64,000 nt of DNA, from NCBI RefSeq assembly GCF_010731115.1, contig NZ_AP022616.1:2914001-2978000 (forward strand), written 5' to 3'. The position numbers were made by a program, and so were the translations under genes. Origin of the DNA: Mycolicibacterium phocaicum. GTDB lineage: Bacteria > Actinomycetota > Actinomycetes > Mycobacteriales > Mycobacteriaceae. Shown here piece by piece: positions 34,344 to 44,738 of the stretch (position 1 is its first letter; each line of letters opens with the position of its first letter). Under the pieces are notes generated by a model, which was given only the letters and a program-made list of their open reading frames with translations, had not been told where the DNA came from and did no database searches.

Positions 34344-35559
34344 TCGCCGCCGCGATCTCACCGCTGCGGACGGCGACGTTCGACAGCAGCGTCGCACCGA
34401 GCCCGTGACTGTGCTCGACGGTCGCGCCGTTGAGGTAGATGTCACCGGGAGCGCCCGGCTTGGCCACCAACCTGTAGTCGCGGGTGGCCACCGGACGGCC
34501 CTGTGCGTCGAACTCGTAGCAGGACGCCACCTCGCCCAGGAACGCCGGCACGTCCATCGGCGCATAGCCGGTCGCGTAGACCACGGCATCGCAGCGCAGC
34601 GTCTCGGTCGTGTTGTCGATGAGGTTGCGCACGCCGAGCCGGACCTCCGCGCCGTCTTCGTCGGCGCCGGTGACGCTGCAGGCGCGATGCAGGAAAAGCC
34701 GGCGGGCCCCACTCACGCGTTCGCCGTACTCGCGTTCATACAGTTCCGCGATGAGATCGACGTCGACGGCCGAGTAGTTGGCCGAGCGGTGGTAGTCGAG
34801 CAGCCGCTGACGCTCCACGCTGTCCGCGCCGTAGAACTCGTCGACCGCGGCGGGATCGAAGATGCGATTCACGAAGGCGCTGTCGTCGGCGAGGCTGTAC
34901 CCGTACCGGCCGAACACCGCGTGCACCTCGGCGCGCGGGTAGGTGCGATGGAGGTAGGAAACCACCTCGGCGGCACTCTGCCCCGCGCCCACCACGGCGA
35001 ACCGGCCGCGTTCCACCGGACCGAGGGCAGCCACAGCACTGAGCAACTGGTGGCTGTGCCATTGCCGCAGACTCGGGTGCGTGCTCGGCGGCAACACCGG
35101 ATGCAGGCCCGTACCCAGCACCAGGACGCGCGTCGAGACGACCTCGCCGGGTTCCAGCCGCACCCCGAAACCGTCCTCGTTTCCCGTCACCCCGACCACG
35201 CGGTGGCCGTAGCGCACGTCGGCGGCGAACTGATCGGCGGCCCACTGCAGGTAGTCATGGAACTCGTGCCGGCTGGGAAACACGTCATGGCGGCCGATGA
35301 AGTCGACGAGCCGGCCCCGGGCACTCAGGTAGTTCACGAACGTGAACGCGCTCTGCGGATTGCGCAGCGTCGCCAGGTCTTTGAGAAAGGGGATCTGCAT
35401 CCGGGTGCCGGGTAACAACATGTCGCGGTGCCAGCCGAACCGCGGCTGGGCGTCGACGAAGCGGCCGCGCACGCCGCGCTCGGCCAGGGCCACCGCCAGC
35501 GCCAGGTTCGACGGCCCGAACCCGACCCCCAGCATGTCGGCGGGCTCAGGTCTGGACAT
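34333..35559 (-). CDS. L-lysine/L-ornithine N-monooxygenase (siderophore-type N-hydroxylase)
   Basis: This FAD/NADPH enzyme hydroxylates the side-chain amino group of lysine or ornithine, the first step towards hydroxamate siderophores. The 408 residues carry the FAD motif LGVGFGPSNLALAVAL near the start, the family segment DMLLPGTRMQIPFLKDLATLR, HDYLQWAA, the NADPH motif VVGAGQSAAEVVSYL, and the AVVYATGYAP motif. ATG 35559 (MSRPEPADML) is preferred over an upstream TTG. It overlaps the GNAT gene by 14 bp. There is no NRPS gene in the window, so it may act outside the mycobactin pathway or supply it at a distance. Confidence 0.85.
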   Translation of the reverse strand: MSRPEPADMLGVGFGPSNLALAVALAERGVRGRFVDAQPRFGWHRDMLLPGTRMQIPFLKDLATLRNPQSAFTFVNYLSARGRLVDFIGRHDVFPSRHEFHDYLQWAADQFAADVRYGHRVVGVTGNEDGFGVRLEPGEVVSTRVLVLGTGLHPVLPPSTHPSLRQWHSHQLLSAVAALGPVERGRFAVVGAGQSAAEVVSYLHRTYPRAEVHAVFGRYGYSLADDSAFVNRIFDPAAVDEFYGADSVERQRLLDYHRSANYSAVDVDLIAELYEREYGERVSGARRLFLHRACSVTGADEDGAEVRLGVRNLIDNTTETLRCDAVVYATGYAPMDVPAFLGEVASCYEFDAQGRPVATRDYRLVAKPGAPGDIYLNGATVEHSHGLGATLLSNVAVRSGEIAAAISP

Positions 35560-36376
35560 GGTTGCGGGTGAGCCGAGCAAGGTAGAGCTGATGCACCATG
35601 TCCCGATTGATCAGCACCACGAAATCGGCCATGTCGAATTCCGGGTCGTACGACGGTTCCCCACAGATGACGCCGCCGATCCGGAGGCTGCCCGCCACCA
35701 TCGGCGGAATCCGCACGCGACCGGGATCGGGTAGGTCAGCGAGGGGTATGCCGTTGACCTGCACCGGGTTTCGCGGTGTCACCAGGAACTCCGGCGGCGC
35801 CGGATGCTGCCGGTAGGCCCGGTCGAGAACGCCGCGCACCAGCGCACCGCGCGATCCGCCGTCCGCCATGCGCACCGAGAGACTCCCGATCGCCCACCGG
35901 TAACCGGTCAGTTCCTGATAGCGCAGGATGCCGGCCCACAGCATCGCCATGACGGTGCCGCTGCGATGGTCGGGATGCACGCTGGCACGGCCCAATTCGA
36001 CCAGCGACGGCCGCAACGCGTCGATGCCGGCACTCATCTCGAAGTTGGTGTCGGTGAAGATGCCGCCGGCCGCCCGGGCGCCGTCCGGGGGCAGCAGCCG
36101 GTAGCACCCGACGATCGCCCCGGTCTGTTCGTCTCGGGCCAACAGGTGATCGCTGAATGCGTCGAAGCGGTCGACGTCGATCATCTCGCCGGTGCGTGGT
36201 CCGCGAATCGCTTGTGGGAGTGCGGCACCCAGCTCTTCGGCGAACGTCTGATACCGCAGGCGCTGCGCTGCTTCGATCTCGTCGGGGTCGTCGGAGATGA
36301 CGATGCTGTAGCGGCCGGAATCGGTCGCTGGGATGAGAACAGCAGCGCCGACCATAAGGTCTGAAAATATCCGCAT
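35546..36376 (-). CDS. GNAT family acyltransferase, OlsB-like (PF13444 type)
   Basis: The 276-residue protein resembles the OlsB/hemolysin-like GNAT group, which transfers a (3-hydroxy)acyl chain from ACP to the alpha-amino group of ornithine. It contains RYQTFAEELGAALPQAIRG, EMIDVDRFDAFSDHLLARDE, GAIVGCYRLLPPDGARAAGG, the central VELGRASVHPDHRSGTVMAML and GVICGEPSYDPEFDMADFVVLI near the end. It sits between an MFS pump gene (25 bp upstream) and the N-hydroxylase (14-bp overlap), forming a three-gene operon. Its substrate could be the same amino acid that the hydroxylase uses; this is inference. Confidence 0.78.
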   Translation of the reverse strand: MRIFSDLMVGAAVLIPATDSGRYSIVISDDPDEIEAAQRLRYQTFAEELGAALPQAIRGPRTGEMIDVDRFDAFSDHLLARDEQTGAIVGCYRLLPPDGARAAGGIFTDTNFEMSAGIDALRPSLVELGRASVHPDHRSGTVMAMLWAGILRYQELTGYRWAIGSLSVRMADGGSRGALVRGVLDRAYRQHPAPPEFLVTPRNPVQVNGIPLADLPDPGRVRIPPMVAGSLRIGGVICGEPSYDPEFDMADFVVLINRDMVHQLYLARLTRNHVQT

Positions 36377-36401
36377 CGCGGCGCGGCCGTAGCAACTTCG
36401 G

Positions 36402-37928
36402 CTAATCCACAGACTCTGTTCGGTTTGTTTGCCGGGAACCTGTCCGGATGAGCAGCGCCACGAACAACGTGGCCGTGGTGGCCGCCAGCGCGGCGGCGGT
36501 CAACGCGGACTGCATGCCGGCCGCACTCGCTTCCCGCGCTACCGTCGCAAGCGCGGGACGCAGCCGTTCGGGCACGACCTCGAGCGCCCGCAGCCCGGCC
36601 CCGGCGGCCAGCCCGTCACTGAGCTGCCGCCCCGCTTCGGCGCCCAGGCCCGGCACTGCGGAAAGACGGGACGTGGCAACGTCGCCCGCGTGCCGGCTGA
36701 ACAACGCACCGAGCCCGGCGACGCCGGCCAGGATGCCGATCTGGCGCGCCGTGCTGACCGTTCCCGTCGCCATCCCGGCGTCGGCGACAGGCACGAAGCG
36801 CAGCGCCGCGTCGGAGGTCAACGCGGAGAGCCCACCGAGTCCCAGCCCGGCGACGACCGAGCCCGAGATGAAGTGCGTCCATGTCGTGTTCGCGTTTACT
36901 GCGGTCATCATCCACATCCCCGCGGCAATCAACGCGACGCCGGCCGGGATGGTCGCGACCACCGGTATCCGCCGCGCCGCGACCATCGCCACCGGAGCGC
37001 CGAGCACGATCGCCAGGGTGAGCGGCAGCGACCGCAGCCCGGCACCGAAGGGGCTGAATCCCAACGTGTTCATGAAATACAACGCGAGGTAGTTCGTCGA
37101 CGCGATCAACGTCCCGGTTGCGGCGAACGCGGCCAGGGAGACACCCGCGAAGCCGGGGCCGGCGAGCAGCCGCACATCCAGCATGGGCTCGGACAGCCGG
37201 GACTCGCGGAGCCCGAAGGCGCTCAGAGCAACCACACAGAAAGCGCTCAGCCCCAACGTGATCGGACTATCCCAGCCCAAGTGGTTACCTTCGATGAGCA
37301 CGTACACGCCCGCGAACAGCGCCGCCGTCAACACCACCGTGCCCCAGATGTCGACCGGCCGGGACCTCGGGACGACGCTCTCGGGGACGGCGAAGATGAC
37401 GATGTACAGCGCGAGCACCCCGACCGGCAGGTTGATCAGAAAGATCGACGGCCACCCGTACGCAGTGACCAGCGCACCGCCCAGCAGCGGCCCGACGGCA
37501 CCGCCTGCCCCCATCGCCGCGCCGTACGCCGCGATGGCGCCCGCCCGCTGCCGCGCATCGGGGAACGCGGCCGCGAGCATCGGCAACGACACCCCGAGCA
37601 GCACCGCGCCGGCCGCGCCCTGCACCGCCCGCAGCCCGTTGAGTGCGTCGATGTTGCGGGCCAGCGCGCACCCGGCCGACGCGAACATGAACACCACCAG
37701 GCCGCCGAGATACAACCGCCGCCGCCCCAACCGGTCCCCCACCGTCGCCGCGGTCAGTAGCAATCCGGCCATCGGCAGGGCGTAGGCGTCCACCACCCAC
37801 TGCGAACCGGACAGCGGCGCGTGCAATGACGCCTGGATGTCGGCCAGTGCCGCGGCGACGATCGTCATGTCGAGCAGCAGCATGAACACCACGACGCAGA
37901 CCGCGGTCAGGGTCAGTCTGGCGCTCAC
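36402..37928 (-). CDS. MFS drug/metabolite exporter, 14-TMS DHA2 type
   Basis: The 508-residue permease has fourteen predicted helices and the DHA2 signatures LLLDMTIVAAALADIQ (motif D1-like), GDRLGRRRLYLGG (motif A) and AVGPLLGGALVTAYGWPSIFLINLPVGVLAL (motif C). GTG 37928, giving VSARLTLTAV, is chosen because the longer upstream frame reads into the divergent promoter. As first gene of the operon with the GNAT and N-hydroxylase it could export their product; drug efflux is the alternative. It is divergent from an F420-type gene. Confidence 0.86.
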   Translation of the reverse strand: MSARLTLTAVCVVVFMLLLDMTIVAAALADIQASLHAPLSGSQWVVDAYALPMAGLLLTAATVGDRLGRRRLYLGGLVVFMFASAGCALARNIDALNGLRAVQGAAGAVLLGVSLPMLAAAFPDARQRAGAIAAYGAAMGAGGAVGPLLGGALVTAYGWPSIFLINLPVGVLALYIVIFAVPESVVPRSRPVDIWGTVVLTAALFAGVYVLIEGNHLGWDSPITLGLSAFCVVALSAFGLRESRLSEPMLDVRLLAGPGFAGVSLAAFAATGTLIASTNYLALYFMNTLGFSPFGAGLRSLPLTLAIVLGAPVAMVAARRIPVVATIPAGVALIAAGMWMMTAVNANTTWTHFISGSVVAGLGLGGLSALTSDAALRFVPVADAGMATGTVSTARQIGILAGVAGLGALFSRHAGDVATSRLSAVPGLGAEAGRQLSDGLAAGAGLRALEVVPERLRPALATVAREASAAGMQSALTAAALAATTATLFVALLIRTGSRQTNRTESVD

Positions 37929-37967
37929 ACCTGAAGTTTGCACCGGCGGGCGCGGCCCGCGCGTCCG

Positions 37968-37980
37968 TAAGGTCGAACAC
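37968..37980 (+). promoter_or_regulatory. TAAGGT -10 box for a leaderless LLM gene
   Basis: TAAGGT at 37968-37973 fits TANNNT and is followed by exactly seven bases before the ATG at 37981. No Shine-Dalgarno sequence is present. Confidence 0.55.
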
Positions 37981-38802
37981 ATGACGAGAGATTTCCGGTT
38001 CGGCGTGGGCCTGCGGCACACCGACAGTGGGTCAGCGGTCCAGGACGCGGCGCGCCGCGCTGAGGACCTCGGCTACGACGTCCTGCTGGTGCCCGACCAT
38101 CTGGGCGCTCCGGCCCCGTTTCCGGTGCTGGCGACGGCCGCGACCGCGACCAGCACGCTGCACCTGGGCACCTTCGTGTTCAACGCGTGCTTCTACAAGC
38201 CCGCGCTGCTGGCCCGCGATATCGCGGCCATGCGCGACCTGACCGAGGGACGCTTCGAGACGGGCCTCGGCGCCGGGTACGTCAAGGAAGAATTCGATGC
38301 CGCCGAGCTGCCGTTCCCCAGCGCCGGGAAACGGGTCGAGTACACCGCGCACGTCACCTCGTATCTGCGCACCCACCTGCCCGATGTGCCGGTGATGATC
38401 GCCGGTGCCGGCGACAAGCTGCTGACGGTCGCCGCCCAGCAGGCCCAGATCATCGGACTGACCGGTGGCGGGCCGCGCACCGAAGCGCACGATCCCCTCG
38501 CCGAGCGTATTTCTTTCGTGCGCAACGCCGCTGGCGACCGTTTCGCTGAGCTGGAGCTGAACCTGGCCATCACCGCGGTGCCGACCGATGAATCCGGCAT
38601 TCCGAACCTGTCGATCACCCGGCACTTCCAGCCGGAACTCAGCGACGCCGAACTGATGACGACCCCTGGTGTGCTCAGCGGCAGCACCACCGACATGGCC
38701 GACCGCATTCGCGAGCTACGGGATCGCTACGGGGTGAGTTACTTCATTGTCCAGCAACAGCATTCGGAAGCCTTCGCGAAGGTCATCGCAGAACTGCGCT
38801 GA
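37981..38802 (+). CDS. LLM-class F420-dependent oxidoreductase (TIGR03621-like)
   Basis: This luciferase-like TIM-barrel protein of 273 residues begins RDFRFGVGLRHTDSGSAVQDAARRAE and has VLLVPDHLGAPAPFPVLATAA, DLTEGRFETGLGAGYVKEEFDAA and VPVMIAGAGDKLLTVAAQQAQI, matching the mycobacterial F420 subgroup with small modified N-termini. It is probably leaderless. Its last 20 bp overlap the end of the convergent secreted hydrolase gene. The substrate is unknown. Confidence 0.86.
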   Translation: MTRDFRFGVGLRHTDSGSAVQDAARRAEDLGYDVLLVPDHLGAPAPFPVLATAATATSTLHLGTFVFNACFYKPALLARDIAAMRDLTEGRFETGLGAGYVKEEFDAAELPFPSAGKRVEYTAHVTSYLRTHLPDVPVMIAGAGDKLLTVAAQQAQIIGLTGGGPRTEAHDPLAERISFVRNAAGDRFAELELNLAITAVPTDESGIPNLSITRHFQPELSDAELMTTPGVLSGSTTDMADRIRELRDRYGVSYFIVQQQHSEAFAKVIAELR

Positions 38803-40486
38803 CGGCGCGACTGGTGGTCGTCTGCGCCATGGGCTCGTAGACAGCCACCTGCATCACGGCGTTCAGGATCAGCTGCGCGAGGCCGTCCCACGGCGTGGCC
38901 TGCACCGGCTGCTCGGAAGCGAAAGGCAATGTCACCGCGGTGGCCGTGCCCGCCTTGGTACCGATCTCGATGGCCTGCTGCGGCGATCCGTAGCTGCCGG
39001 TGTGGGTACCGGCGAACATGTCGTTGATCCATCCGCCGGCGAGGATCTTCACCGCTTCCACGTTCGACGGTTTCGAGAACCCGGCGACTGCGTACTCGGC
39101 GAACTGCAGCACCGGATTGGCACCCTGCAGCGCGTCGATATGCCGGCCGCCGACAAGCATGACCCCGTTGAACTGGCCGGGTCGCGCCGCTTCGAGTTCC
39201 CGGCCGACCAGACCGTCCCGGTTCCATACGTACGGCTCGGATGAAATGTCGTAGACCGGGCGGTAATCGGCGCCGGTCAACTTCTGCAGCGCGGTGGGCA
39301 CCACGTTGTTCAGGTCGACCGAGTCCATCAACACCACGCCCTGCAGGTTCGCGACGGCGCCGTTGTCCACCATGCGGCCGGCGGCGCCGGTGACCAGCGC
39401 GCCGCCGAGCGAATGCCCGACGAGGACGAAACTCGTGGGCAACGTCACCTGGTGTCCGGCTGCGGCACTTGCGCTTTCGGTCAACGCCGAACGGTCACCG
39501 GCGAACAGGTCCGCCACGGCCTGCTGATCTGCCGAACCACCGAGCCATCGGGCTTTCGGATCAAATGCATTGGAGGACAATGTCGGAGCAACCACAATGC
39601 TGTTGGTGCTCTGCGCCAGCGCAGCGAGGGTGTAGCTGTACATCGGGGCGACGGCCATGAAGCCGTGCTGGAAGTAGATCATCCGGGTCGTCGTATCGGC
39701 GTTCTGCGGGAAGTACCAGTTCGCCTGAACCTTTTGCCCGGTGTCCGGCATGGTCAGGCTGGACACCTTGACCGTGACCGTGCTCCCCCGCGGCAGTGCC
39801 GGCGGGCCGGCGAACGCAAGCATGGCGCCGCCGATGACGTTGAACACGAACGATCCGATGGCGTTGATCAGGCTGGGCCGCGCGGTTTTGACGGCCGTGG
39901 TCGTGGCGCCGGCGGTGGTCGTGGCGCTGGTGGCGGTCGTGGCGCCGGCGGTGGTCGTGGCGCTGGTGGCGGTCGTGGCGCTCGGCTGCGATGCCATCGC
40001 CGAGGCTGGCAGCGCGGCGACGCCCGGGGACTGGGGCTGCTCGACCGCCATTGCGTTCGGAAGCCTCACCGGCGGCACTGTCGGCCTGAGCCGAACCGTC
40101 TGCGCCCGAACCACTTTCTCCGGGCGGATGGGGCCGGCCGGCGCCGTGCCGCGCTCGGACTTGCCCTCATCGGGCTTTCTCTTGTCGACCTTGGGCGGGT
40201 CGTCGGCCTTCTTGTTGCGCGGGGAATGCCCGGCGGACTTACGCGCATGCGCGTCGGTCGCGGGCTGCGACTTGCCGGTCTGCGACGTGGACTTCTGCGA
40301 CGTGGACTTCTGCGACGTGGACTTCTGCGATGTCGTGGCCCCCGACGTCGTTGTCTGCGACGAGGGACCCGCTGCGCCGGGTTGGGAACCGGTCGCGTCG
40401 TCGGCCAACGCCGGCGCGAGCGGCAGCCATAGCGCCAGACCTCCCGAGGCCAGCAGTACCCACGCTTGTGCGGACAACCTCATCAT
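38783..40486 (-). CDS. Secreted alpha/beta hydrolase with low-complexity N-terminal region
   Basis: A signal peptide (RLSAQAWVLLASGGLALWLPLAPALA) is followed by ~220 residues of low complexity and then a lipase-like alpha/beta hydrolase domain. The domain has an oxyanion region MIYFQHGFMAVAPMYSYTLA, the nucleophile elbow GHSLGG in SFVLVGHSLGGALV, and a late His near GGRHIDAL. The low-complexity part contains TSQKS repeats and two 12-residue TTATSATTTAGA repeats. ATG 40486 is chosen since TAGCGT lies seven bases before it (leaderless), whereas the stretch to ATG 40546 looks like promoter DNA. It is divergent from a TetR gene. Substrate unknown; esterase activity is inferred. Confidence 0.82.
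   Translation of the reverse strand: MMRLSAQAWVLLASGGLALWLPLAPALADDATGSQPGAAGPSSQTTTSGATTSQKSTSQKSTSQKSTSQTGKSQPATDAHARKSAGHSPRNKKADDPPKVDKRKPDEGKSERGTAPAGPIRPEKVVRAQTVRLRPTVPPVRLPNAMAVEQPQSPGVAALPASAMASQPSATTATSATTTAGATTATSATTTAGATTTAVKTARPSLINAIGSFVFNVIGGAMLAFAGPPALPRGSTVTVKVSSLTMPDTGQKVQANWYFPQNADTTTRMIYFQHGFMAVAPMYSYTLAALAQSTNSIVVAPTLSSNAFDPKARWLGGSADQQAVADLFAGDRSALTESASAAAGHQVTLPTSFVLVGHSLGGALVTGAAGRMVDNGAVANLQGVVLMDSVDLNNVVPTALQKLTGADYRPVYDISSEPYVWNRDGLVGRELEAARPGQFNGVMLVGGRHIDALQGANPVLQFAEYAVAGFSKPSNVEAVKILAGGWINDMFAGTHTGSYGSPQQAIEIGTKAGTATAVTLPFASEQPVQATPWDGLAQLILNAVMQVAVYEPMAQTTTSRAVSAVLR
39900..39981 (-). repeat. 36-bp tandem repeat, about 2.3 copies, in the hydrolase gene
   Basis: A 36-bp unit starting GTCGTGGCGCCGGCGGTGG repeats exactly at 39900-39935 and 39936-39971, with a partial third copy. 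It encodes the duplicated Thr/Ala block of the hydrolase linker and keeps the reading frame. Confidence 0.85.
40281..40325 (-). repeat. 15-bp tandem repeat, 3 exact copies, in the hydrolase gene
   Basis: TGCGACGTGGACTTC occurs three times in succession and a fourth degenerate copy follows. On the coding strand it encodes repeats of the five-residue unit KSTSQ. The length is a multiple of three, so copy-number change would not shift the frame. Confidence 0.88.
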
Positions 40487-40493
40487 CAACCGC

Positions 40494-40499
40494 ACGCTA
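40494..40499 (-). promoter_or_regulatory. TAGCGT -10 box for the leaderless hydrolase gene
   Basis: Read on the minus strand TAGCGT is followed by GCGGTTG and then the ATG at 40486, exactly seven bases. This spacing decides the start codon in favour of 40486. Confidence 0.55.
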
Positions 40500-40630
40500 G
40501 CCCGCGTCGCTGCCCGCCGCGGGAAAATGAACAAATTGGTTTGCATGTGTCATTAAAGTGCGGCCCGGCGACCAGTCAGGGCTACGGCATACTGATGGTC
40601 CCATTGGCCCATCCCCGGTAGGACCGTCGA

Positions 40631-41281
40631 GTGTCAGCTCCGCAGCGCAGGCCCCGTGGGCGTCCGGTCGGTGGCGGCAACAACACCGAGCAGTCCCGGC
40701 AGGTACTGCTCGACGCCGCGGAGCAGTTCTTCATCGACGGTGGCAGCGGGACCTTCACCATGGAGGTCATCGCCGCCGAGGCCGGCTACTCGCGCAGCGC
40801 GATCTACCGGCAGTTCGCCACCCGGAAAGAACTGATCGCAGCGTTGGTGCAACGCACTACCCAACGGCACATGCTGACGATGCTGCAGCAGGTGGCCGCC
40901 GACGCCACGCCGGTCGACCTGCTGATCGACAGCCTCGTCATCGTCGCGACGCAGCTGGTGCACGATCCACTGCTGCAAACCATCGCCGACCAGACGCCCG
41001 ACGGCGCCGTCGCCACGCTCATCGCCAACGACGGCTCGCTGACCAGGACGGTCCAGTCGATGGTCGAAGGCATGCTCGCCAACAGCACGACAGGCCAGTT
41101 CCGGCCCGGCCTGCATCCGCATGACCTTGCGCAGTTCCTCATCTCGACGGCACTGAGCCTGCTGCTGGACGTGGTGCCCGGCAGCAGCGATCCGACGGTG
41201 GCGCGGAACTACCTCCGGACCTTCGTGTTGCCGGCAATTGTCGACAGTCCCCCACCGGCGACGCGCGTGTTTCCGGAGTAG
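40631..41281 (+). CDS. TetR/AcrR family transcriptional regulator
   Basis: The 216-residue repressor has an Arg-rich N-terminal tail (APQRRPRGRPVGGG) and the helix-turn-helix SRQVLLDAAEQFFIDGGSGTFTMEVIAAEAGYSRSAIYRQFATRKELI. The C-terminal domain (FLISTALSLLLDVVPG) would bind a ligand. It is divergent from the secreted hydrolase gene and precedes a DJ-1-like gene by 22 bp and an MFS pump, so it may control either side. No clear operator stands out in the 144-bp gap. Confidence 0.87.
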   Translation: MSAPQRRPRGRPVGGGNNTEQSRQVLLDAAEQFFIDGGSGTFTMEVIAAEAGYSRSAIYRQFATRKELIAALVQRTTQRHMLTMLQQVAADATPVDLLIDSLVIVATQLVHDPLLQTIADQTPDGAVATLIANDGSLTRTVQSMVEGMLANSTTGQFRPGLHPHDLAQFLISTALSLLLDVVPGSSDPTVARNYLRTFVLPAIVDSPPPATRVFPE

Positions 41282-41303
41282 CCGACACGGGTAGCCCACC
41301 CAG

Positions 41304-44028
<2,725 letters not shown>

Positions 44029-44352
44029 CATGGTGGCCGGGACGGTCCTGTTTGCGGCTGGACCGTCCCGGCGGTGCCAGTGCGGACCGACCGGACGCCC
44101 GGATCTGTGGAACCGGAGAGAAGCGACGGCGATGTCGGAGCCACTCCAGCGGACGTCGAGTTCGGGATCCGCCTGACGGTGGCTGAATACCCGCTCCACG
44201 ATTTTCAAACATGCGCTGTGACGAAGAGGCAGCAAAGCCGGGGATTGAGATTCACGACCGCGGGTATATGACACCGGTGCCCGACGGATGCCGTGCGGCC
44301 ATCTCGGCTGATCTGCATCCAATCGGCCGCGAAACACAGAGGAGGACATGCA
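44029..44352. other. 324-bp intergenic region between the MFS pump and the hemophore-like gene
   Basis: Apart from the terminator palindrome at 44037-44071 I find no convincing gene here. The short frames lack ribosome sites and mycobacterial codon bias. A TTGAGA followed by an AT-rich GGGTATATGAC near 44246-44275 may be the promoter of the hemophore-like gene, but its spacer is short. Confidence 0.4.
44037..44071 (+). terminator. 12-bp perfect stem-loop after the MFS gene
   Basis: CCGGGACGGTCC (44037-44048) and GGACCGTCCCGG (44060-44071) enclose an 11-base loop. It begins eight bases after the MFS stop codon and is not followed by a T-run, as is common for mycobacterial terminators. Confidence 0.75.
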
Positions 44353-44736
44353 ATGAAGCTCTCGACTCGAATCACGGGCCTGATCCCGGCGCTGGCCGCC
44401 GTACCGGTCTGTCTGAGCCTGGTCACGCCCGCAACCGCCGCCGCAGAAACCGACTGCAGCCCGGATTCGGTTGCGAATACCGTCAGTTCGGCCACCGGCG
44501 CGGCCAGCAATTACCTGACGGCGCAGCCCGACGCCAATCAGGTTGTGGTGGCGTCATATTCGCAGCCGCGGCCGACGGCGTCGGCCAATCTCCGGGCCTA
44601 CTTCACGGCCCACCCCCAGCAGTATCAGGACCTGCGCGGAATTCTGGCGCCCATCGGTGACACCCAGCAGCGGTGCAACGTGACGGTGCTACCACCCGAA
44701 TTGGCCTCCGCCTACGCCGAATTCATGGCCGGCTAG
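44353..44736 (+). CDS. Hemophore-like secreted heme-binding protein (Rv0203 type)
   Basis: The 127-residue protein has a signal peptide (LIPALAAVPVCLSLVTPATAAA) and a mature domain of ~100 residues with two cysteines. It resembles the mycobacterial heme-binding family of Rv0203: CSPDSVANTVSSATGAASNYL, then ANLRAYFTAHPQQYQDLRGILAP, then RCNVTVLPPELASAYAEFM. AGGAGGAC precedes ATG 44353 at good spacing. The next gene starts two bases after the stop, so an FAD/Rieske oxidoreductase is co-transcribed. Heme binding is inferred from the family. Confidence 0.8.
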   Translation: MKLSTRITGLIPALAAVPVCLSLVTPATAAAETDCSPDSVANTVSSATGAASNYLTAQPDANQVVVASYSQPRPTASANLRAYFTAHPQQYQDLRGILAPIGDTQQRCNVTVLPPELASAYAEFMAG

Positions 44737-44738
44737 GC

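Noticed and set aside
36429..37760. A 443-codon plus-strand frame opposite the MFS gene
   Set aside because: It is an Arg/Gln/His-rich shadow frame; the minus strand has complete MFS motifs.
39900..40325. Tandem repeats considered as a CRISPR array
   Set aside because: Units are contiguous without spacers, in frame, and encode a Thr/Ser/Ala linker. No cas genes are present.
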